In this document: piece by piece, positions 1 through 6,608 of the stretch
Layout: each line of letters begins with the position of its first letter
Position numbering within the stretch: position 1 is the first letter of the stretch
From: Anaerolineales bacterium UBA5069
GTDB taxonomy: Bacteria > Chloroflexota > Anaerolineae > Caldilineales > Caldilineaceae
Length of the DNA stretch: 6,742 nt
Direction: 5' to 3'
NCBI GenBank assembly: GCA_002415895.1
Contig: DIAV01000195.1
Location: forward strand, 1,087-7,828
Translations under genes and position numbers: made by a program
Notes under the pieces: model-generated
Told to the model about the DNA's origin: nothing
Database searches by the model: none
The model's input: only the letters and a program-made list of their open reading frames with translations

Positions 1-36
1 CAGTCAACCAGTCAACCAGTCACTAGTCAACCAATC
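1..36. repeat. Short tandem array of an 8-base unit
   Basis: Three perfect copies of AGTCAACC (2-9, 10-17, 25-32) and one 7-base degenerate copy, AGTCACT (18-24), lie head to tail. The array touches the left edge of the window, so its full length is unknown. On the minus strand the unit reads GGTTGACT, and the copy at 25-32 supplies the last Gly codon and TGA stop of the recombinase. Its role is unknown. A replication-slippage repeat, a recombinase-associated site or an assembly-edge effect are all possible. Confidence 0.8.
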
Positions 37-947
37 TTCTTTCCATCCACCCACACGCCGCCCCCCTCTTCTTGGGCCAGGGCGTCGGCGGCTTTGCGAT
101 AGGTGAGCGTGGTTTGGGCGCTGGCGTGGCCAAGCTGGCCCTGCAGTTGGTGAATGTCTACCCCGGCGTTCAACTGATGTGCGGCAAAACTCTGGCGCAA
201 GGTATGGGGCGTAACGGTGGCTGTAATACCCACTTGCTTGACGTAGCGCTTGACGATGAGCCAAAGCCCCTGACGGGTGAGGCGCTGGCCGCGGTGGTTG
301 AGGAAGAGCGCCACCTCGTCGGGCCTCACCAACAGGGCAGGGCGGCCATCATGTATGTAGGCGTGAAGCGCGGCGCGTGCCGACGGCGCAAGTTCCATCC
401 TGCGCGACTTGCGCGGATCGCCGGTGCGGATTGTGCTTTGGGCAATGTCGATGTCATCCAGATTCAGCGCCACCACCTCGGTCACACGCATGCCCGACGC
501 ATAGAGTGTCTCCAGCAGCGCGCTGTCGCGCAGGGCCTGCGCCGATTGCTCGCGCGCGGGCTCGGCCAGCAGCAGTTCAATCTCGTGCGGGCGAATGGGG
601 CGCGGCGCAAGCTTTTTGACGCGTGGCGCTTCCAGCGCAAGCGCAGGGTTGGCGCCGCTGCCTTCGCTGGTCGCCATCCAGTGGAAGAAGCTCTTGATGC
701 AGGCCACCTTGCGCGCGACTGTGGCCGAAGCGTAGTCGTGCTGCTTTAGGTGTACAAGGTAACTCTGCACCACAGGCTCATCCACCTGCGTCCAGCAATG
801 AATGGTAGGATGTGATGAATCATCACACCCTTCCTTGACGTATTTGGTAAACTGAGTGAGGTCGTTGCGGTAGGCCGCCGTGGTGTTCGCTGAACGCTCC
901 TGATCCTCTTCAAGAAAGAGCAGGAAGCGCTGTACAGATGTGAACAT
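27..947 (-). CDS. Tyrosine recombinase/integrase, XerC/XerD type
   Basis: A 306-residue site-specific DNA recombinase that would cut and rejoin DNA through a covalent phosphotyrosine. The N-terminal SAM-like core-binding domain spans about residues 1-95 and the catalytic domain about 115-290. The catalytic set is visible: Arg154 in GMRVTE, His248 and Arg251 in PHTLRQSFA, His274 in LGH, and Tyr283 in TTLTYRK. His-Arg-His-Tyr spacing equals that of E. coli XerD. The usual catalytic Lys (first Lys of the GKGxKxR hairpin) is replaced by Asp177, with Lys180 three residues on. The ATG at 947 is chosen because GGAG lies 6 bases upstream (954-957). An in-frame GTG at 971 would add 8 residues but lies in a predicted hairpin loop and lacks a ribosome site. 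The gene is divergent from the Cys-array gene. It could be a chromosome-dimer Xer-like enzyme or the integrase of a mobile element; with one copy and no tRNA or att site in view, this is unresolved. Confidence 0.93.
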   Translation of the reverse strand: MFTSVQRFLLFLEEDQERSANTTAAYRNDLTQFTKYVKEGCDDSSHPTIHCWTQVDEPVVQSYLVHLKQHDYASATVARKVACIKSFFHWMATSEGSGANPALALEAPRVKKLAPRPIRPHEIELLLAEPAREQSAQALRDSALLETLYASGMRVTEVVALNLDDIDIAQSTIRTGDPRKSRRMELAPSARAALHAYIHDGRPALLVRPDEVALFLNHRGQRLTRQGLWLIVKRYVKQVGITATVTPHTLRQSFAAHQLNAGVDIHQLQGQLGHASAQTTLTYRKAADALAQEEGGGVWVDGKKIG

Positions 948-961
948 AGGGCTCTCCGTCT

Positions 962-980
962 CGCCGGCCACAATCCGGCG
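962..980 (-). promoter_or_regulatory. Hairpin in the leader of the recombinase gene
   Basis: A 6-bp perfect stem (CGCCGG at 962-967 with CCGGCG at 975-980) closes a 7-base loop. On the minus strand it ends only 4 bases before the GGAG ribosome-binding site (954-957) of the recombinase, and a 10-base palindrome CCCGCGCGGG (981-990) adjoins it. It could tune ribosome access, but GC-rich DNA forms such stems often, so function is conjecture. Confidence 0.3.
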
Positions 981-1029
981 CCCGCGCGGGGCAATGGCGT
1001 GGATGCTGGGGAACGCTCCCGGCTATTTC

Positions 1030-1057
1030 AGTCTAGCACAGCTTTGCATAATGCGAA
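1030..1057 (-). promoter_or_regulatory. Possible sigma70-type promoter for the recombinase
   Basis: On the minus strand TTCGCA (1052-1057, 4 of 6 to TTGACA) and TAGACT (1030-1035, 4 of 6 to TATAAT) are separated by 16 bases. This would give a leader of about 75-80 bases before the ATG at 947. It overlaps the proposed start codon of the divergent Cys-array gene. Both boxes are weak matches, so this is a candidate only. Confidence 0.22.
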
Positions 1058-3306
1058 ATCCTTCACAAACGAAACCAGTTCGGCGCACACGCAGGGCGCG
1101 CGCAGCGACAGCGGCGCCCAATCCCGATGCAGTTGCCCTGCCTGACCTGCGCGCCTTTACGCTGGCCTTCTTTAGCCTCTTTGGGGCCAAGGTAACGCCA
1201 CTGGACAAGCGCAAGCAGCCTTCGCTGCGTGTACAACTGCCCGAGCTGCTGGCAACGCACTTTGGCAGCGATGAACTGCTGCTCGCCTTCCAATCGGTGG
1301 AAGCGGGCAGCGGCCAGCAGTTGGTGGCCCATGGTTCGCGCATCTTTGACCGCATGCTTGCCTATGTGGAGAAGCGCAGCGCGCTCACAGTGCGTCGCCT
1401 GCCCATTGTCCACACCGGCAGCGAGGAACTCATGCGCGCCGTGCGGCCGCGCAATGCGGCGATTGCCAACCTGCGGCTGCGCGAGCAGCCCGAGCCGCGC
1501 TATGCCTTCCACTGGCGCATTACCTACCGCGCCGATGACAAACGCGAAGAACTCTACACCGTGGTGCTGGATGAGCAGGGCGCGCCCATGGTCTTCGCGC
1601 CGCCGCTTGGCTTTGAGCAACTGCTGGCGCTGTCGGAACCCATGCCGCCGCCGGCCGATGCGCCTGTGCGCCGATCCAGCCTGAACGACGGCGCGCAGCA
1701 GGAGCCGCTGGGCAGCGCACCCGCAACGGCGGCACTGGACGAGGATGCCGCTGATGATGACGAACCGCGCACAGGGCCGCGCCTGCCGCCGCTGACGCAG
1801 CTTGTGCGCATGGCCGAGACGGCGCGCAAGTTCGCCGTCTATCACGCTGACCTGCGCTGCGCCACGCACGAAGCGGAGATAATGCCCCGCCTCTACAAGG
1901 CTCTCGATCGGCTTACCACCTACTACGGCCAGCAAATTGAGGAGATGCGCGGGGACAGCGATCCCAACGGCGAGAAGCGCGTTGCACTCGAGGCCGATCT
2001 CGATCGCAAGCGTGCCGAGGAGATTGAGAACCACCGCCTGCACGTGCACGTGGAGCTTTGCGGTTATGCCATTCTCTATTTGCCCACAGCCCTTGCCGAG
2101 ATGAACCTGACCGATGGTGCGGTGGCAGCCCCATTGCGTGTGCGCCTCGACCGGTACACGGGCGCCATTACGCGGCCCATTTGCCACGCGTGCGGGAATG
2201 AGACGGCGGATGTGATTCTCTGCCGCAACGGCCATGTGGCCTGTGACGACTGTCTGCGCCAGTGCGGCGGCTGCGGCGATGTGCTTTGCGCCGCCTGTGG
2301 CGTGGAGCCCTGCACCGTGTGCGGCCGCCCCAACTGCGAGCAGTGCGGCAGCGCCTGCTGGGCCTGTGGCGAGCGTGCCTGCGCCGATCACCAGAGCCGC
2401 TGCCCCGTCTGTGGCGACATGGTGTGCCATGCCTGTCAGGCGCACTGTGTCGAGTGCGGCGCGCGCCAATGCCGCAGCCACCTGCGCGCCGATGCGGTTG
2501 TCAATGATGACGGCAGCACGCGCCTCATCTGCACCTCATGCGCCGTGCGCTGCCCGGGCTGCAACCAGTACAGCGCACGCACGGGCGCCTGCGCCATCAG
2601 CGGCCAGCGCTTTTGCCGGAATTGTCTTGTGACCTGCCGCGACTGCGGCAGCATGGTGGGCCCCGGCTTCTATATGACCGATCTGGATGGTGCGGCTGTC
2701 TGCAAGAACTGCGTGGTCACGTGCCCGGGCTGCGGCACAATTGCCAGTGACACCAGCCCTTGCGCCACCTGCGGCGCGCCGACCTGCGCCAACTGCGGGC
2801 GGCGCTGTGCAGAATGCGGCAAGCTCTATTGCCAGCAACACAGTGAGGTGATTGCCGCCTGCGGTCACGTGCTCTGCCTTCACCATGTGGGCATCTGCCA
2901 CATTGGGCTGGAGCCAGTCTGCACAATCTGCGCCGAGCCGTGCGCCATCTGCGAATCCACCTACTGCGTCAATCACCAGGTGGCCTGCCGCTGGTGTGGG
3001 CGCACGTACTGCAGCAACTGCGTTGGCCCCAACAGCGGTCTGTGCATCACCTGCGGCTCGCTGGTGCGCCACGGCGAACTTGTCAAGATTACCGACGAGC
3101 CCTGCATCATTTCGGCCGATGTGCAGAAGATCGCCGGCTCCTATATGTGGCGGCGCGCGTACAATCGCGACCTCACGATCTATTTGGGCACTGGCGGGCA
3201 TGGTTTCGCGCTGATTATTGCGCGCAAGTACCATGGGACGAAGCTGACTGTGATCACGCGCAAGCTCTCGCCGCTGGAAGTAGCGGCAGGGTACTTGCCG
3301 CAATGA
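1051..3306 (+). CDS. Large cysteine-array (B-box/zinc-ribbon-like) protein of unknown function
   Basis: A 751-residue soluble protein that I do not recognise as a named gene. Residues 1-25 are basic (Arg/Lys-rich). An alpha/beta region (about 28-197) is followed by a Pro/Ala/Asp-rich linker (about 198-247) and a charged helical stretch with a coiled-coil look (about 248-335). Residues 378-668 hold 57 Cys, nearly one in five. Nine units fit C-x2-C-x4-C-x2-[C/H], mostly with Gly after the second Cys, for example [24 protein letters not shown] and [12 protein letters not shown]. Such cross-brace patterns usually bind zinc. A Cys-poor tail (about 669-751) ends in AAGYLPQ. There is no signal peptide or membrane helix, so it is probably cytoplasmic. 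The N-terminal half resembles, from memory, the region after the motor in bacterial RapA/HepA-like helicases, but no ATPase motifs are present. The stop overlaps the radical SAM start. The ATG at 1051 has no clear ribosome-binding site; in-frame ATGs at 994 and 1003 and a GTG at 940 are alternatives. It may be a protein- or nucleic-acid-binding scaffold, or a metal/Fe-S protein. Confidence 0.85.
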   Translation: MRNPSQTKPVRRTRRARAATAAPNPDAVALPDLRAFTLAFFSLFGAKVTPLDKRKQPSLRVQLPELLATHFGSDELLLAFQSVEAGSGQQLVAHGSRIFDRMLAYVEKRSALTVRRLPIVHTGSEELMRAVRPRNAAIANLRLREQPEPRYAFHWRITYRADDKREELYTVVLDEQGAPMVFAPPLGFEQLLALSEPMPPPADAPVRRSSLNDGAQQEPLGSAPATAALDEDAADDDEPRTGPRLPPLTQLVRMAETARKFAVYHADLRCATHEAEIMPRLYKALDRLTTYYGQQIEEMRGDSDPNGEKRVALEADLDRKRAEEIENHRLHVHVELCGYAILYLPTALAEMNLTDGAVAAPLRVRLDRYTGAITRPICHACGNETADVILCRNGHVACDDCLRQCGGCGDVLCAACGVEPCTVCGRPNCEQCGSACWACGERACADHQSRCPVCGDMVCHACQAHCVECGARQCRSHLRADAVVNDDGSTRLICTSCAVRCPGCNQYSARTGACAISGQRFCRNCLVTCRDCGSMVGPGFYMTDLDGAAVCKNCVVTCPGCGTIASDTSPCATCGAPTCANCGRRCAECGKLYCQQHSEVIAACGHVLCLHHVGICHIGLEPVCTICAEPCAICESTYCVNHQVACRWCGRTYCSNCVGPNSGLCITCGSLVRHGELVKITDEPCIISADVQKIAGSYMWRRAYNRDLTIYLGTGGHGFALIIARKYHGTKLTVITRKLSPLEVAAGYLPQ
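2182..3054 (+). other. Cysteine-array domain: nine C-x2-C-x4-C-x2-[C/H] units
   Basis: This region within the large protein covers residues 378-668. The nine units end in C, C, H, C, H, C, H, H, C in order. They fall in two clusters: five in the first third and four in the last part. Between them, longer insertions carry C-x2-C pairs (for example CPGC, CRDC, CKNC). Units diverge at all other positions, so this is an old protein repeat and not a recent DNA duplication. The pattern allows roughly 14 four-ligand metal sites if all Cys take part; that number is arithmetic, not evidence. Confidence 0.85.
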
Positions 3307-4136
3307 GCGCGCCTGCGCCTGCGCTGCTGCTGGCTGCGCAGCGCCATCTCAGCGATTGTCACCTCTGCCCGCATGATTGCGGCACGGTGCGCGCGCAGGC
3401 GCGCGGCGTCTGTCGCGTGGGGCAGGCCAGCTATATTGCCAGCGAGATGCTGCACATGGGCGAAGAAGAGTTGCTGCGCCCGGCGCATGCCATCTTCTTG
3501 AGCGGCTGCACCGCCACATGCAGCTTTTGCACCGCCGCGCGCTTTGCCTTCCGCCCCACCTATGGTGTTACGGTCTCGCCCCAGCAATTGGCCGCGCGCA
3601 TTCTCCAGCGCCAGGCCGAGGGCGCGCGTGCGCTTGCCTTCATCGGTGGCGACCCCGTGCCCCATCTTCCCTTTATTCTGGCTGTGCGCGCCGCGCTGGG
3701 CAGCGCGCTGCGCATACCCCTTGTCCTGAACAGCAACTTCTACGTGACGCCCGCCGCACTCGCCTTCATGGATGGCGTCGTCGACATCTACCTGCCGGAC
3801 TTGAAGTTTGGCCCACCCGGCGCGCATGGCGATTGTGGCGCGACGTTGGGCGGCATGCCCGGCTACTGGCCCGTGCTCACCGCGACGCTCGCCGCGCTGC
3901 ACGCACAGGGCAAGCGGCTGCTTGTGCGCCATCTGCTCATGCCCGGCCACTTTGATTGCTGCACAGAGCCGGTGCTGCGCTTTCTGGCGACGCTGCCCAG
4001 TGTGGAGGTGAGCCTGCTCACCCAATACGTTGCCCCGGCGCATGCCCGCGGCGTGCTGGCAGCCCCCTTGCCCGCCGCCGACGTGGCCCGCGCGCAGGCC
4101 CTGGCCGCGACGCTGGGTTTGCATCTGGTGACGTAA
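3303..4136 (+). CDS. PflX-like radical SAM protein (COG1313 type)
   Basis: A 277-residue radical S-adenosylmethionine protein. The [4Fe-4S] cluster motif C-x3-C-x2-C is at Cys69, Cys73 and Cys76 ([10 protein letters not shown]). Upstream, a second Cys set (Cys19, Cys22, Cys26, Cys37; CHLCPHDCG then GVC) matches the N-terminal signature of PflX-type proteins and may bind another metal or cluster. GGDPVPHLP (115-123) is the GGE-like SAM-binding motif, with Asp for the usual Glu. NSNFY (143-147) and [10 protein letters not shown] (161-170) also agree with the PflX family. PflX relatives look like glycyl-radical-enzyme activases but their substrates are unknown, so no reaction is assigned. The ATG overlaps the upstream TGA as ATGA and has only a weak, distant AGGG, so translation probably depends on coupling to the Cys-array gene. 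No glycyl radical enzyme is encoded in the window. Confidence 0.9.
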   Translation: MSAPAPALLLAAQRHLSDCHLCPHDCGTVRAQARGVCRVGQASYIASEMLHMGEEELLRPAHAIFLSGCTATCSFCTAARFAFRPTYGVTVSPQQLAARILQRQAEGARALAFIGGDPVPHLPFILAVRAALGSALRIPLVLNSNFYVTPAALAFMDGVVDIYLPDLKFGPPGAHGDCGATLGGMPGYWPVLTATLAALHAQGKRLLVRHLLMPGHFDCCTEPVLRFLATLPSVEVSLLTQYVAPAHARGVLAAPLPAADVARAQALAATLGLHLVT

Positions 4137-4148
4137 GCCGGAACAAAA

Positions 4149-4174
4149 AGCGGAGGGCTGCAAAGCCCCCCGCT
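4149..4174 (-). terminator. Rho-independent terminator between convergent operons
   Basis: An 11-bp stem with one A-C mismatch (AGCGGAGGGCT at 4149-4159 with AGCCCCCCGCT at 4164-4174) closes a GCAA tetraloop of the stable GNRA class. On the minus strand it is followed at once by TTTTTGTT, a proper U-tract, so it best serves the response-regulator operon ending at 4238. On the plus strand it lies 12 bases past the radical SAM stop with an A-run before it but no U-run after it, so termination in that direction would be weaker. Confidence 0.8.
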
Positions 4175-4218
4175 GCATACATTGCCCTGTCGTGCATGAG
4201 CACACTCGAATTCGCTGG

Positions 4219-4239
4219 AAAGCGGCATGTCTGCGCTTT
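4219..4239 (-). other. Small inverted repeat at the end of the response regulator gene
   Basis: AAAGCG (4219-4224) and CGCTTT (4234-4239) form a 6-bp stem around a 9-base loop, overlapping the TAA stop (4238-4240) of the response regulator. It is weak and has only TTT after the stem on the minus strand. It may protect the mRNA 3' end or be chance. The rest of the 4137-4237 gap shows nothing else beyond the terminator. Confidence 0.25.
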
Positions 4240-4882
4240 ATATCCCTGCATCGCGTGCCTTAATGATCGCTTGAGCGCGGTCGGCCACCTGGAGCTTGGC
4301 GAAGATGTTGCTAATGTAGTTGCGCACCGTCTTGGGGCTTAGCGCCAGCCGCTCGGCAATCGTCTGGTTGCTCTCGCCATGGGCGATCAGTTCCAGCACC
4401 TTCCGCTCGCTCGTACTCAACTCCGGGAAGAGCGGCGGCGACACCGCTGGGCGATGGTCAAAGAAGCGCATCATCCGCTCAGCGATTGCGGCGCTGAAGA
4501 TCGCATCGCCGTTGCCTACCGTCAGCAGCGCGCGAGCCATCTCCTCGTCGTCCATGTCTTTCAACACGTAGCCCCGCGCCCCCACCCGCATCGCCGCGAA
4601 CACCGACTCATCATCGTCAAACATTGTCACGACCAGGATGCGGCACTCGGGCTGCGCCGCGGTGATGTGCCTGATCGCCGTAATCCCATCGCCGCCCGGC
4701 ATCTGCAAGTCCATCACAATCAGGTTGGGGCGCAGTTCGGCGGCGAGGCGCACCGCCTCAGGCCCTGAGGTGGCCTCCCCCACGAGGCGCAGGCTTGCGT
4801 GGCTCGCCAGCACAGCCCGCAGCCCCTTGCGAAAGATTGGGTGGTCATCAACAATCAAAACAGTCAGCGCGTTGTCGCTCAT
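4238..4882 (-). CDS. NarL/FixJ-family response regulator (REC plus LuxR-type HTH)
   Basis: A 214-residue DNA-binding response regulator, output partner of the adjacent kinase. The receiver domain (about 6-122) has the acidic pair Asp12-Asp13 (VDDHP), phospho-acceptor Asp58 (VMDLQMPG), switch Thr86 and conserved Lys108 (YVLKD). The LuxR-type helix-turn-helix occupies about 155-212, with the signature LSTSERKVLELIAHG, then SNQTIAERLALSPKTVRNYI and the recognition-helix region after it. No catalytic or metal residue is missing, so it should be phosphorylatable. The ATG at 4882 shares one base with the kinase stop (TGATG), and GGAGG lies 8 bases upstream (4891-4895). An in-frame GTG at 4885 would add one residue but is less well spaced. 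Target genes cannot be read from this window; autoregulation of the operon is plausible. Confidence 0.96.
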   Translation of the reverse strand: MSDNALTVLIVDDHPIFRKGLRAVLASHASLRLVGEATSGPEAVRLAAELRPNLIVMDLQMPGGDGITAIRHITAAQPECRILVVTMFDDDESVFAAMRVGARGYVLKDMDDEEMARALLTVGNGDAIFSAAIAERMMRFFDHRPAVSPPLFPELSTSERKVLELIAHGESNQTIAERLALSPKTVRNYISNIFAKLQVADRAQAIIKARDAGI

Positions 4883-6156
4883 CACTCTGCCCTCCGTGGA
4901 ATGCGTGTTGTGACGGTAACACCCCCGCTTGCCCCGCGCACCACCACGCTTCCGCCCAGCTCCTCCGCTCGCTCGCGCATTGCAGTAAGCCCCACGCCGT
5001 CGCGATGGCCAGCCGGCAGGCCATTGCCGTCATCGCACATCTGCAGCGTCACAGTGTCGTCAGTGAGTTCCAATCGCAGTATGCAGCTCGTCGCATGCGC
5101 GTGGCGGGCTACGTTGTGGAGCGCCTCGGCGGCGATGCGGTAGAGCGCCACCTCAACGGCGGCGGGCAGCGACGGCAATGTGTCGGGCAGCTCCAACTGG
5201 AGCGGGAGTGGCTCGACCAACCGGGACAGACTCCGGAGCGCGCCGGCAAGCCCGTGCTCGTCGAGCAGTGGCGGGCGCAGATTATAGACCAGGCGCCGGA
5301 TTGCGGCCGTCGCCTCGACGACATCACTCCGCAGCTCGTCGAGCAGCGCCTCGGCAGCCTCTGGTTCGCTGCGCAGGCTGCGGCGGGCAATTCCCAGCTG
5401 CAGCCGCATTGCGGCCAGTGTGGGGCCGAGACCGTCGTGCAGGTCGCGCCGGATTCGACGGCGCTCCTCCTCACGCGCGGCCACCAGCTGTGCCCGCGAG
5501 GCCTGGAGCGCCTCGGAGAGCTGGGCGGCATGGAGCGTGATCCCGACCTGGCGAGCGAGGTTGTGGAGCAAAGCCAGCTCGTCGGTCGAGAGCGACAGCC
5601 CGGGGCGCCGCGCAGCGACTTCCAGCGTGCCGACAACATCGTCACCGAAGCGGAGCGGGATTGTAAGGCGCTCAGCCCCGGCGGGGGCGACGCCCACGTG
5701 CACCGTCTCGCCGTCGGGCGGGCTGGTGATCGCCCCATAGGGCAGTTTGAGCGTGGCGGTGATCGTCGCCACCACAGCAGGCACAATCGCCTGCAGCGAC
5801 GGGTCGCGGCTGAGTTCGGCGTGAAGCTGGTTGATTGCCCCGTAGGGGTCGTCGGGCCAGCCGGTGATCAGGCTGTCGAGACGGCGACGAGTCCAGCGGC
5901 TGAGGGGGACAAGCACGAGTGCGAAAAGGACCAGTGCAATCAGCGCAAGCCGCAGCGGTGGAAAGGAACGTATATCGGGGTGACCGCCCACTGCAAGCAC
6001 CAGCGCGTAGATCGTTGCGGCGCAAACGGCAATAATCAAAGCGTGGAGGCCGCCGGTCAGGAGGGCATCGCCCGAAGGCAGCGGCAAAGCGCGCAGCCCC
6101 CGGCCACGCTTGGCCGGGAGCTGCGAACGGGGCGAACTGTCGGCGGAACGGCGCAT
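4882..6156 (-). CDS. Membrane-bound NarL-class sensor histidine kinase with GAF domain
   Basis: A 424-residue kinase that should autophosphorylate and pass phosphate to the regulator encoded next. A basic N-terminus (about 1-30) precedes two membrane helices (about 35-56 and 68-86) joined by only about ten residues, so little is exposed outside. A GAF-like domain spans about 112-217. The HisKA_3 dimerisation/phospho-acceptor domain (about 225-295) carries His240 in RRDLHDGLGP, followed by the NLRPPLLDEHGL block typical of this class. The HATPase_c domain shows the N box (EALHNVARHA, Asn348), G1 (DDGNGL, 375-380) and G2 (GVGLTAMRERAEELGG, 387-402). All key residues are present. The ATG at 6156 is 4 bases after the membrane-protein stop and has only a distant AAGG, suggesting coupled translation. 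The open frame extends upstream to 6327, but that part overlaps the membrane-protein gene and looks like out-of-frame translation. The signal sensed is unknown; GAF domains may bind small molecules or haem, or only mediate dimerisation. Confidence 0.95.
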   Translation of the reverse strand: MRRSADSSPRSQLPAKRGRGLRALPLPSGDALLTGGLHALIIAVCAATIYALVLAVGGHPDIRSFPPLRLALIALVLFALVLVPLSRWTRRRLDSLITGWPDDPYGAINQLHAELSRDPSLQAIVPAVVATITATLKLPYGAITSPPDGETVHVGVAPAGAERLTIPLRFGDDVVGTLEVAARRPGLSLSTDELALLHNLARQVGITLHAAQLSEALQASRAQLVAAREEERRRIRRDLHDGLGPTLAAMRLQLGIARRSLRSEPEAAEALLDELRSDVVEATAAIRRLVYNLRPPLLDEHGLAGALRSLSRLVEPLPLQLELPDTLPSLPAAVEVALYRIAAEALHNVARHAHATSCILRLELTDDTVTLQMCDDGNGLPAGHRDGVGLTAMRERAEELGGSVVVRGASGGVTVTTRIPRRAE

Positions 6157-6160
6157 CAGG

Positions 6161-6559
6161 CTATTGCGCCTTGGCTGTGACCGGGCGTGCCTTTGGCTGC
6201 GGCCAGAGCAACAGGGCAATGATGGCAGCCGCCCAAACCACGCCAACCAGCCCGCCGAGCTTGAGCATGCCCGGGGCGAAAAGGACGGCAGGGAGCGAGG
6301 CGAGGATGCTGATGGCTGCCAGCACAATTGTCAGCACAACGGCCCATTTCTGCATTCGCCAGACGCCGAACGCCGCAACCACACCCATCGCGCCGACAAC
6401 GACGTTCAGCAAACTGAGCAAGAATGGCGGGCCGTCGCCGTTAAACTGGGTCGCGGCGCCCAGGCCAAGCATCAGGTTCGGGGTCTCGACAGCGATGCTG
6501 ATCAGTGAGAAGAGCAGCATCAGTACGGCGGCGATGCCAAAAGTACGTGGACGGGTCAT
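6161..6559 (-). CDS. Small four-helix membrane protein, first gene of the two-component operon
   Basis: A 132-residue integral membrane protein of no named family that I recognise. Four hydrophobic segments lie at about 7-24, 45-66, 72-95 and 98-119, with short loops. The longest loop (about 25-44, containing QFNGDGPP) would be on one face, the basic GVWRMQKW turn (65-72) and basic C-tail (PKARPVTAK) on the other. By the positive-inside rule both termini are cytoplasmic. The ATG at 6559 is well supported: AAAGGAG (6566-6572) leaves 6 bases to the start. The frame stays open further upstream to 6724, but without a good start signal. It sits directly before the kinase with a 4-base gap, so it probably acts with it as an accessory sensor or inhibitor, as LiaF does for LiaS. 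That role is inferred from position alone; it lacks the soluble C-terminal domain of LiaF. Confidence 0.85.
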   Translation of the reverse strand: MTRPRTFGIAAVLMLLFSLISIAVETPNLMLGLGAATQFNGDGPPFLLSLLNVVVGAMGVVAAFGVWRMQKWAVVLTIVLAAISILASLPAVLFAPGMLKLGGLVGVVWAAAIIALLLWPQPKARPVTAKAQ

Positions 6560-6608
6560 CGGTGGCTCCTTTCGTATTGGCAGAGCGTTCCAGGACAACG
6601 ATGACATC

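Noticed and set aside
1..36. The left-edge repeats as a CRISPR array.
   Set aside because: Units are 8 bases and directly adjacent, with no spacers and no cas genes.
72..749. Plus-strand open frame of 225 codons opposite the recombinase.
   Set aside because: The minus strand encodes a full catalytic R-H-R-H-Y recombinase; the plus frame has no recognisable domain.
27..947. Recombinase as an integron integrase.
   Set aside because: No integron-specific extra helix, attI/attC-like sites or gene cassettes can be seen; the length and motifs fit the general XerC/D type.
2041..2052. CACGTGCACGTG, two tandem palindromic hexamers, as a possible regulator site.
   Set aside because: It lies inside coding sequence and simply encodes His-Val-His-Val.
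1063..2481. Minus-strand open frame of 472 codons opposite the Cys-array gene.
   Set aside because: Its Ala/His-rich translation is what the antisense of Cys- and Arg-rich GC-rich coding sequence gives; no start signal or domain.
2940..3302. Upstream extension of the radical SAM frame into the Cys-array gene, as a possible fused N-terminus.
   Set aside because: The extra 121 codons overlap coding sequence with clear CxxC motifs in the other frame, and PflX-like homology begins just after the ATG at 3303.
3271..3306. C-terminal VAAGYLPQ of the Cys-array protein looks like a glycyl-radical motif (RVxGY), next to a PflX-like protein.
   Set aside because: The conserved Arg is replaced by Glu743 or Val744 depending on alignment, the tail stops three residues after Tyr, and the rest of the domain does not resemble a glycyl radical enzyme or its YfiD-type spare part. 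Probably chance.
4795..6180. Long plus-strand open frame (461 codons) opposite the histidine kinase.
   Set aside because: It is a shadow of a GC-rich gene: the minus frame has all kinase motifs in order, while the plus frame shows no domain and a composition typical of antisense translation.
6157..6327. Upstream extension of the kinase frame.
   Set aside because: It overlaps the four-helix protein gene and translates to a Ser/Arg/Pro-rich segment without features; the ATG at 6156 fits operon spacing.
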